DNA from: Legionella genomosp. 1 | GTDB lineage: Bacteria; Pseudomonadota; Gammaproteobacteria; Legionellales; Legionellaceae | Reading direction: 5' to 3' | Length of the DNA: 5,856 bases | Assembly: GCA_945867185.1 (NCBI GenBank) | Contig: CAMBHM010000098.1 | Location: forward strand, 1 to 5,856 | In this document: positions 1-5,753 of the stretch, piece after piece | How positions within the stretch are numbered: the stretch's first letter is position 1 | Layout of the letters: each line of letters starts with the position of its first letter | Notes under the pieces: generated by a model | What the model saw: the letters and a program-made list of their open reading frames with translations, nothing else | Databases searched by the model: none | Told to the model about the DNA's origin: nothing | Translations under genes and position numbers: made by a program

Positions 1-926
1 TGCTCGCACTTGGATTTAAAGCAGGTGGCCACCTGACTCATGGATTAAAAATAAATTTCTCTGGTCGCGCTTACACCTTCTCATGGTATGGCACTGATCG
101 CTCTGGATTTATCAATTATACCGAGGCACGTACACTCGCAAAACAGCTCTCACCGAAATTGATTGTCTGTGGATCCTCTGCCTACCCACGCTTATTTGAT
201 GCAGAGCAATTACGTAGCATTGCAGATGAAGTAGGCGCCAAATTGATGTTTGATCTATCTCATGAAGCAGGCCTTATTGCTGGAGGAGTTATCCCCAATC
301 CCATTCCTCTAGCTGATGTCGTCACCATGTCATTGGATAAGACGTTACGTGGTCCATTCGGTGGGGCTATCCTTTGCCGTGCTGAGCTTGCAACAAGTAT
401 TGATAAAGCTGTGCATCCAGGAACACAATCTAGTTTTTCTATTCGTAAACTATCCGATGCCGGCAACGCGCTTATCTTGACACAAGAGCTTGCCTTCAAA
501 CAGTATGCAAAACAAGTCTTAGTGAACGCAAAAACACTAGAGAGGAGATTTTCACACTTTCCCGATTTCATGCTCACCCATGGAACGGATAAACATTATG
601 TCGTTCTCAATGTCAGTAAGCAATTTGGCCTCTCAGGACAAGAAGCTGAAGAACGACTAGAAAAAATAGGTATTTTAGCAAGCAGACAAACCCTTCCAAC
701 CGATGAATCAGCAAAGATGTCTGAGGCACAAGGACTGCGATTGGGAACAGCATGGGCAACCTCTCGTGGTTATCAAGCATCCGACTTTGAAATGATAGCA
801 GATCTCATCTTAGACGTGCTCACCAAAAATCACGATGACCACGCCCTTAAAACACTGGCATCACGTGTCAAAGAAATAACAGCAGTTTGCCGACCCAATG
901 ATGTCTGGAATCAGAAAACCGCATAA
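1..926 (+). CDS. Divergent serine hydroxymethyltransferase-family PLP enzyme, 5' end missing
   Basis: The reading frame is open from base 3 and enters from beyond the left edge. About 307 residues remain, so roughly 115 N-terminal residues are missing compared with E. coli GlyA (417 aa). Canonical SHMT makes glycine and 5,10-methylene-tetrahydrofolate from serine, using PLP in the cytosol. Family motifs appear in order: GGHLTHG (bases 21-41), an SAYPR motif near 177-191, DLSH (252-263, the Asp that binds the PLP ring nitrogen plus the following His), DKTLRGP with the PLP lysine at 339-341, and GLRLGT with the carboxylate-binding Arg at 738-740. Several signatures are changed. The His before the PLP lysine (H228 of E. 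coli) is Asp, GPRGG is GPFGG, and the QGGP loop after the lysine is QSSF (426-437). I am sure of the fold family. Ordinary glycine synthesis is doubtful, and a specialised paralogue (aldolase, transaldolase or pathway enzyme) is likelier. It is probably co-transcribed with the next two genes. Confidence 0.9.
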   Translation, partial: LALGFKAGGHLTHGLKINFSGRAYTFSWYGTDRSGFINYTEARTLAKQLSPKLIVCGSSAYPRLFDAEQLRSIADEVGAKLMFDLSHEAGLIAGGVIPNPIPLADVVTMSLDKTLRGPFGGAILCRAELATSIDKAVHPGTQSSFSIRKLSDAGNALILTQELAFKQYAKQVLVNAKTLERRFSHFPDFMLTHGTDKHYVVLNVSKQFGLSGQEAEERLEKIGILASRQTLPTDESAKMSEAQGLRLGTAWATSRGYQASDFEMIADLILDVLTKNHDDHALKTLASRVKEITAVCRPNDVWNQKTA

Positions 927-943
927 CAATCATTCAATTTTAT

Positions 944-949
944 AGGAGG
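944..949 (+). promoter_or_regulatory. Strong Shine-Dalgarno (AGGAGG) that fixes a TTG start
   Basis: AGGAGG lies 7 nt before the TTG at 957, which is ideal spacing. The ATG at 952 is only 2 nt from the SD and is out of frame, encoding six codons before a stop at 970-972. Between the previous gene's stop (924-926) and 957 there is no other usable in-frame start. The start is therefore TTG. Confidence 0.8.
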
Positions 950-956
950 GGATGCA

Positions 957-2840
957 TTGTACACAGATATAAATATAATACAAAACGCCTTTAAAAAAAG
1001 CATCGCCCCTCTATGGGATGACGGAACCATCAAGGCTGTATATCGTTTGATTGATAGGCTGAAAGGAAAAGATACTTACATCGATGAAAACTTATGGATG
1101 AAATTACAAAACTTATTACCCTTAGATCCTCCTCAAGCCAGCCATTTGATTCATATCGCGTTGGAGCTTTCCACTGCCAGTGCGGTTGCTGCATTGTTAT
1201 TACTAGAAAAAGTGCCCTCCCTTGTCTTTTATGATCTGGTTGACGAGATAGGTGCTTTTCTATTGACGATTAAAAATCATGGCTCTCGAGCCCTGGCTTT
1301 GTTTCTGGGGAGCGAACAAACCAACACCCTCCGAGTAGAAGACTTGGTGGACGTCCTCGAGCAGTCAACCCCTTGTTTTTATAGACCATTGCTCCAGGCT
1401 GTACAGGATAAGCACCAAGAATTAGGCGTTTGCTGCGCGCTCATCATGCGTTTTGCTGCAAAAATAGAACGAATGCTAACCGTCAGGGATATAGATTTCT
1501 ATTTAGAACTATGTTCTTCCTTAATAAAGGATTATGGTAGCAAAATAACGGAGCAATATATACGTCATGCGCATGAGTTTATATTGTATTGTCCATTGAA
1601 CAAACAATCAGCTGCCCTTCAAGCCCTCTCAGAGAAATCTTTAATTCAAGTTGAGTTCGCGGTCACTTATCCTCATTTATTTTTTGCCATTGAGAAACAC
1701 ATAGCGATGGTTGATGTAGCCCAATACACAGAATCCGACCTACGACAGATCAAACTAACCTTGTTGACTTCCGAAAATTATGGTGCACTGCTAGCCACTC
1801 AAGGCTTGCTTGACGATAAGAATTTTTTAGCTTTGGTCATGAACTGGCCTGTTTTAAATCAGACCACTCGAGCCAATATATTATTCCAGATGACCAATCA
1901 TGACTATAAACATTTCATAGAAACAACCCCTTCTACAGCAATGAGCTGTGCTCGTGTGAATCAGATCACCCATGATCGGTGGTTCGAATCCTGGCTATTT
2001 TGTGGTGAGGTTGTTGATATTTCATTTATTAGAAAACGCATTGGCTGCTTATTACAGCATAAAGAAAATTTCAGTTTAGAACCAAAATTGATCATAAAAA
2101 ACCATCCTCTTACTTTTGATAGATCCAATCCGGACTATCCTGCTTCGCGTCTCTGTCAAATGCTTACGCTGCTTTTACAATATTGTGTGGAACCTATATC
2201 GACAACCGAATTGCAAGCTTTGTTACAATTCGGATCTGGACAACCCTTTGATCTTAGAAATTTATTGAGTCAAACCGAACTAGCCATTCAAGTTTGGAAC
2301 AGAGATCCATGGACCGACTATGGGCGTTCCGATGAGCTATTTTCTTGCACAAGTCTAGGCGACTATAATGCAAGCAATGCACCGGCCTTCCTTGCTGATC
2401 TGAACCTAAACAATTTAGACCTATATTCTCAAGGTGCTCGCGTGGGACGTGTTCGACTTTGTTTGGCTTACGATACAACTCGTACGCCCATACTGTTATT
2501 GGATTGTCTTGATGGGACAGAACGCGTATTAGCCAGTCAAAAAAGGTTTGAATTAATTATGCGTGCCGTGTTGGCTTTTGCAAGAAGACTCGAAATAAAG
2601 ACAATAAAACTGAACTATGATGTTGATTTTAATACCACCCCAAAAAAATTTATTGCTTTCCTGACTAAACGATATAAACAAGAAGACAATATTGCGTTTT
2701 TCTCTCGATTCTTAACAGAAACAACGACAAGACAGGTGATCCCTTATCCCTGTCAAACTTTCCTTGAGTCATTTGTAAAAAATCAAGGGGCCTTTATTCG
2801 AGGCGCAACCCTTTCAACAATGGATCAAAATGAAGAATAA
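957..2840 (+). CDS. Uncharacterised 627-aa protein, second gene of the SHMT-like/MFS unit
   Basis: I do not recognise this protein. It starts at TTG behind a strong SD, 30 nt after the SHMT-like gene. There is no signal peptide and no convincing membrane segment, although residues 75-105 are hydrophobic and Leu-rich. Residues 1-440 look mostly helical, with repeated Leu/Ala-rich stretches that could be a helical scaffold. The C-terminal third differs. From about 445 to 555 it has a WNRDP element, CTSLGDY (464-470), GARVGRVRLCLAYD (493-506), the strand PILLLDCLDG (511-520) and a helix ending in a second strand (IKTIKLN). This pattern of a strand, a Gly-Arg turn, a hydrophobic Asp strand and then a long helix is loosely reminiscent of GNAT-type acyltransferases, but I see no clear acyl-CoA loop. 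Cysteines are scattered, with no metal-binding cluster. The tight linkage suggests it works with the flanking enzyme and transporter. The coding call is firm; the function is unknown. Confidence 0.85.
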   Translation: MYTDINIIQNAFKKSIAPLWDDGTIKAVYRLIDRLKGKDTYIDENLWMKLQNLLPLDPPQASHLIHIALELSTASAVAALLLLEKVPSLVFYDLVDEIGAFLLTIKNHGSRALALFLGSEQTNTLRVEDLVDVLEQSTPCFYRPLLQAVQDKHQELGVCCALIMRFAAKIERMLTVRDIDFYLELCSSLIKDYGSKITEQYIRHAHEFILYCPLNKQSAALQALSEKSLIQVEFAVTYPHLFFAIEKHIAMVDVAQYTESDLRQIKLTLLTSENYGALLATQGLLDDKNFLALVMNWPVLNQTTRANILFQMTNHDYKHFIETTPSTAMSCARVNQITHDRWFESWLFCGEVVDISFIRKRIGCLLQHKENFSLEPKLIIKNHPLTFDRSNPDYPASRLCQMLTLLLQYCVEPISTTELQALLQFGSGQPFDLRNLLSQTELAIQVWNRDPWTDYGRSDELFSCTSLGDYNASNAPAFLADLNLNNLDLYSQGARVGRVRLCLAYDTTRTPILLLDCLDGTERVLASQKRFELIMRAVLAFARRLEIKTIKLNYDVDFNTTPKKFIAFLTKRYKQEDNIAFFSRFLTETTTRQVIPYPCQTFLESFVKNQGAFIRGATLSTMDQNEE

Positions 2841-4017
2841 CAGCCATGCAAAGTCACTGTATCTCACCCTCTTAATAGGCTTTTCACAACTCTATGCATG
2901 GGCTACAACCTATTATCTACCTGCAACCCTGATCAATATTGTACCTGAAGAAACAGGGCATAGTTCTTTGGCAATCATTGGTGGTTTTTCATGGGCTCTC
3001 CTGATCGGGGGGCTCTTTGCTCCCAGAATTGGAGCCTGGATCGAAAAAGAAGGGGGGCGACGTCCTCTCGCTCTTGGAAGCCTCTGTATGGGATTGGGGT
3101 TGATCCTCTTATCAGAGATGCATGGTTTAATCGTGTGGTATCTTGGTTGGTCAGTTATTGGCTTGGGGATGGCGTTAGGATTATTTAATGCAGCGTTTGC
3201 AACCATGGGACGACTCTATGGCCATGAAGCGAAACGACTTATTATACGGATCACGTTGATATCAGGTTTTGCAACGTTATGTTGGCCCATTATGTCCTAC
3301 TTACTGCAGTCATTCAGTTGGAGGACCATGGTCTTGTTTTTTGCCATCCCACACTTACTGTTGTGGGCCCCTCTATTCTTTTTTACAATTCCTCGCCATG
3401 TTCCCCTTCACGATGACACCTCAGACACTGCGCATTTGGTTGCAGAGAAAAAAGTAAAATTAGTTTTTTATTTATTAGCATCTTACGCTATTTTACGCTC
3501 TATCGTTGGCACGACTATTTCTGTTGATATTTTAACCATGTTTCAAGGCATTGGATTAACGGTTGCGGCGGCTGCACTCTGTGCAGCCTGGATCGGGCCC
3601 TCTCAGATTATGGGACGTCTCATTGAGATGTCTATTGGGCGAAATTTCAACCCCCTCTACTCCTCCTTATTCTGGACCGCCGTATTGCCCCTCTCTATTT
3701 TTATTTTGTTATTCATAGGCACTTCCGCCTCAATCATTTTTGCCATAGCGTATGGCATGAGTAATGGCGTACTGTCGATCACAATGGGCATTTTACCCAT
3801 GATTTTATTTGGCACAAAAGGATATGCGAAACGACTCGGGCAATTGGCTTTACCTGTATTGATTGCTCAGGCAGCCACCCCCCTGTTGGTTGATCCACTG
3901 ATAGGGTACTGGTCGGCTAATTCTCTATTTATGTTAGCTGGCATCTTGGGTATTTTAGCCTTGTTAAGTTTGATGTTTTTAACGCTGGTATCAAGCACAA
4001 AGCGAGTCAAAAAATAA
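2830..4017 (+). CDS. Major facilitator superfamily transporter, 12 TM
   Basis: This is an inner-membrane secondary transporter of 395 aa, a usual MFS length, with about 12 hydrophobic helices in two halves. The halves are separated by a polar loop at residues 187-210. The loop after TM2 carries an MFS motif-A variant: PRIGAW (65-70) followed by GGRRPL (75-80). The stretch LFNAAFATMGRLYG (118-131), CWP (151-153), SWR (163-165), GPSQIMGRLIE (256-266) and GYAKRLGQL (331-339) match a common proteobacterial MFS subgroup of unknown substrate. That subgroup, as I recall it, usually has Asp where residue 120 is Asn. The ATG overlaps the end of the 627-aa gene by 11 nt and has no good SD, so translation is probably coupled to that gene. 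Position in the unit suggests export or uptake of the product or substrate of the SHMT-like enzyme. Direction and substrate cannot be deduced. Confidence 0.93.
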   Translation: MKNNSHAKSLYLTLLIGFSQLYAWATTYYLPATLINIVPEETGHSSLAIIGGFSWALLIGGLFAPRIGAWIEKEGGRRPLALGSLCMGLGLILLSEMHGLIVWYLGWSVIGLGMALGLFNAAFATMGRLYGHEAKRLIIRITLISGFATLCWPIMSYLLQSFSWRTMVLFFAIPHLLLWAPLFFFTIPRHVPLHDDTSDTAHLVAEKKVKLVFYLLASYAILRSIVGTTISVDILTMFQGIGLTVAAAALCAAWIGPSQIMGRLIEMSIGRNFNPLYSSLFWTAVLPLSIFILLFIGTSASIIFAIAYGMSNGVLSITMGILPMILFGTKGYAKRLGQLALPVLIAQAATPLLVDPLIGYWSANSLFMLAGILGILALLSLMFLTLVSSTKRVKK

Positions 4018-4046
4018 TTGCATAAAAGGCACAGGGCTTTTATAAT
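4018..4046 (+). promoter_or_regulatory. sigma70-type promoter of the tRNA gene
   Basis: A perfect -10 box TATAAT (4041-4046) follows a -35-like TTGCAT (4018-4023) with a 17-nt spacer. A GC-rich discriminator (CCGCCTC, 4047-4053) comes next, as is typical of stringently controlled stable-RNA promoters. The predicted transcription start, near 4053, falls at the first base of the mature tRNA, so the 5' leader would be nearly absent. The -35 box begins directly after the MFS stop codon. Only the first three -35 bases match consensus. Confidence 0.7.
4022..4043 (+). terminator. Weak hairpin after the MFS gene, possible terminator
   Basis: ATAAAAG (4022-4028) pairs with CTTTTAT (4037-4043) across an 8-nt loop, giving a 7-bp stem with only one G-C pair. 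It is the only stem-loop between the MFS stop and the tRNA. No U-run follows on the + strand. On the - strand the same stem is followed by a T-run at 4009-4014. It overlaps the spacer and -10 box of the tRNA promoter, so the symmetry may be partly accidental. Confidence 0.25.
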
Positions 4047-4053
4047 CCGCCTC

Positions 4054-4144
4054 GGAAGGGTGGCTGAGTGGCTTAAAGCGCTGATTATCTAAATCAGTAT
4101 ACGGTTTATCCGTATCGTAAGTTCGAATCTTACCTCTTCCGCCA
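4054..4144 (+). tRNA. Serine-type tRNA body with anticodon TCT and A33; decoding uncertain
   Basis: The 91-nt gene has an encoded CCA. The acceptor stem is 4054-4060 with 4134-4140 (7 bp, one G-T), the discriminator G is 4141, and CCA is 4142-4144. The D stem is 4063-4065 with 4077-4079. The anticodon stem is 4081-4085 with 4093-4097. A 6-bp variable arm is 4099-4104 with 4110-4115. The T stem is 4117-4121 with 4129-4133, with loop TTCGAAT. The long variable arm, D-arm pattern and G73 closely resemble bacterial tRNA-Ser(GCT). The anticodon loop (4086-4092) reads TATCTAA: position 33 is A instead of the near-universal T, and positions 34-36 are TCT, an arginine anticodon for AGA/AGG. SerRS recognises the variable arm rather than the anticodon, so if active it could be charged with serine. 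Isotype programs may call it Ser, Arg or undetermined. It may be a non-functional or specialised copy. Confidence 0.88.
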
Positions 4145-5641
4145 ATACATGTCGGGATCTGTTTCAATAAGCTTTTTGTCTTGTATCGCATAGAATCTTG
4201 TTCCAATCGTCTGTACTAATCTTCGATCATGCGATACAACAATGGACGCGGCACCTTGTTCAATTATTTCCGTTTCTAATTGTTCCTGCCCTGCAATATC
4301 CAAATGATTGGTTGGTTCATCTAACAGATAGAAATTCGGTTTTAATAAATGCAGTGTTAGAAAGGCAGCGCGCACCCGTTGCCCCTGACTAAGCTGTTCT
4401 AGTTTGGTTCTTTGTAGAGGTATAGGGAAGCCCGCATTGACAAGCACGCTTGTGGTTTTTTGATCGCCTAAGGAGAGCAGATGATTAAAATAATCATGTA
4501 AACGCTGCTCCCCCGGTAATTGAGATAGATGTTGATCGATATAGCCCATATTAACCGTTGGCGTGATATGTATACCCGCTTCTCGAGCTTTATTTGTGTC
4601 TTGATTCGATTGATAGATGTATTTCATAAACTGCGACTTTCCACTGCCATTCTCACCTAAAATGATGAGGCGATCACCTTGCTTAATATCCAGCTTGTCG
4701 ATTTGAAACAATAGGGATTTATCGGGAGAAAAAATGCTTACTTTATTCAATGCTATTACTATTTTTGCGTGCATGTCACTATGACTTAATTTTAAAGATC
4801 GCTTTTCTTCTGTAGGAATAACAGATAGTTGTTTTTCAATCACATGAGCCCTTTTTGCGATTTGAATCGATTTTTTTAAAGCCGCAGCACTATAGTTATT
4901 CACGCCAATCTGACGAAGTTCATGCGCGCTACGCTTCAAACGATTCATCTCTTTCGTTTCTTTTGTTCGTTTGACGAAGGACGCTTTGTCTTGCTCTCTC
5001 AGTAGTTCGACCGCCTGATCGTAAGCATAATTGAAAACAATCACTTCCTGATTTCGAAGAAAAAATGTCTTGTTCGTACAATGTGCTAAAAATGCTCGAT
5101 CATGACTGATACTCACGAAAGGTATGTCATACACCTGCTCATTAAGCCAACGCTCTAATACGTCAATTTTTTCAACATCCAAGTGATTGGTGGGCTCATC
5201 GAGTAATAACAGATCGGGGTGACTCAACGCCACACGAGCAATCAATGCCAATCGCTGCCAACCACCACTCAACTGCTTTATTGATTGTTGATACAGTGCA
5301 CTCGAGGCACCAAAGGTGTCCAACGCCACATCAACTTTCCAAGACATCGCATGTTTGTCCTGTTCAGGCAATGCGTCTAATAATACATCATAGAGAGTTC
5401 GGTCAAGAAGATTTTTAGGAATCTCTTGCTCAATGAATCCAAACGTCATCCCTTTCTGTGCAATAACGCGCCCTTCTTGGGGAGCAACACGGCCTGCAAT
5501 ACAATGTAACAATGAGGATTTACCACTCCCGTTATGCCCCACAATACCAATACGATCATGCTCTGTGATGCTCATTGTCACGTTTTGAAATAATGTCTGG
5601 ATATATCCAAAACCTACTTTTTCAAGGCGAATTTGAGCCAT
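4130..5641 (-). CDS. ABC-F family twin-ATPase, ribosome-associated or ribosome-protection type
   Basis: The product is a 503-aa soluble protein with two ABC ATPase domains and no membrane segments, the ABC-F layout. ABC-F proteins bind the ribosomal E site; some regulate translation and others protect ribosomes from antibiotics. NBD1 has Walker A GHNGSGKS (35-42), signature LSGGWQ (124-129), Walker B LLLLDEP (144-150), NHLD (152-155) and switch His 180. NBD2 has GENGSGKS (329-336), signature LSQGQR (417-422), LLDEP (439-443), NHLD (445-448) and His 471. Both sites look catalytically intact. The basic linker (about 207-295) includes a helical hairpin whose tip is near IGVNNYSAA (245-253). The length, about 500 aa, and the LSQGQ second signature are closer to Lsa/Vga/Msr-type resistance factors than to EttA or Uup. 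Whether it confers drug resistance is not shown. The ATG is at 5641-5639 with only a weak SD. The 3' end runs 15 nt into the convergent tRNA, and no terminator is visible before it. Confidence 0.94.
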   Translation of the reverse strand: MAQIRLEKVGFGYIQTLFQNVTMSITEHDRIGIVGHNGSGKSSLLHCIAGRVAPQEGRVIAQKGMTFGFIEQEIPKNLLDRTLYDVLLDALPEQDKHAMSWKVDVALDTFGASSALYQQSIKQLSGGWQRLALIARVALSHPDLLLLDEPTNHLDVEKIDVLERWLNEQVYDIPFVSISHDRAFLAHCTNKTFFLRNQEVIVFNYAYDQAVELLREQDKASFVKRTKETKEMNRLKRSAHELRQIGVNNYSAAALKKSIQIAKRAHVIEKQLSVIPTEEKRSLKLSHSDMHAKIVIALNKVSIFSPDKSLLFQIDKLDIKQGDRLIILGENGSGKSQFMKYIYQSNQDTNKAREAGIHITPTVNMGYIDQHLSQLPGEQRLHDYFNHLLSLGDQKTTSVLVNAGFPIPLQRTKLEQLSQGQRVRAAFLTLHLLKPNFYLLDEPTNHLDIAGQEQLETEIIEQGAASIVVSHDRRLVQTIGTRFYAIQDKKLIETDPDMYWRKR

Positions 5642-5673
5642 ATCTATTTTACACCCAATTAAAAAGAACCTGC

Positions 5674-5702
5674 AGTATACTAGGAGCTGTTGACATTTGA
5701 TC
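5674..5702 (-). promoter_or_regulatory. Candidate promoter of the ABC-F gene
   Basis: On the - strand, TATACT (5679-5674) is a good -10 box. The hexamer 17 nt upstream (5702-5697, GATCAA) is a poor -35. The predicted start near 5667 would leave a leader of about 25 nt before the ATG at 5641. The only SD-like bases there are a weak GGGTG. The upstream part touches the edge of the GC-rich palindrome region. Confidence 0.35.
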
Positions 5703-5753
5703 CCCCCGACGCCGACGTGCCGCGGCTTGTCCGCGGCATCCAGGAGATACCTG
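5702..5753. repeat. GC-rich palindromic element, probably a dispersed intergenic repeat
   Basis: A perfect 8-bp inverted repeat, TGCCGCGG (5718-5725) and CCGCGGCA (5731-5738), has a 5-nt loop CTTGT. It is flanked by a C-rich run and CGACGCCGACG (5707-5717) on the left. On the right is a second small stem, CAGG (5741-5744) with CCTG (5750-5753). Its GC content stands out sharply from the AT-rich surroundings. No T-run follows on either strand, so it is a poor intrinsic terminator. The shape, a CCGCGG-type palindrome around CTTGT followed by ATCCAGG, resembles short dispersed palindromes I recall from Legionella, Coxiella and Rickettsia. Only one copy lies in this window. Confidence 0.55.

Noticed and set aside
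260..577. - strand open frame inside the SHMT-like gene
   Set aside because: The + strand frame carries all SHMT family motifs. The reverse frame has no SD and no recognisable content.
2254..2478. - strand 74-codon open frame inside the 627-aa gene
   Set aside because: It is short, has no supporting SD or motif, and lies in the more patterned C-terminal part of the + strand protein.
2913..3457. Three short open frames on both strands inside the MFS gene
   Set aside because: They are shadows of a clear 12-helix membrane protein with conserved family motifs.
4054..4144. Selenocysteine tRNA
   Set aside because: A long variable arm is shared, but the acceptor stem is 7 bp, the anticodon is not TCA, and the D-arm is of ordinary serine type.
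4145..4180. Intrinsic terminator for the tRNA, suggested by a CTTTTTG run near 4171-4177
   Set aside because: No stable stem precedes the T-run. AAGCTT is a self-palindrome too short to form a hairpin.
3991..4392. Short open frames across the tRNA and the ABC-F 3' end (- strand 3991-4206, + strand 4198-4392)
   Set aside because: The first runs antisense through a structured tRNA, and the second is antisense to the conserved second ATPase domain. Neither has a start signal.
5690..5695. Perfect TTGACA on the + strand, resembling a -35 box
   Set aside because: No -10-like hexamer lies 16-18 nt downstream; that region is the GC-rich palindrome. The nearest TATAAA (5754-5759) is too far away, and no gene follows on this strand.
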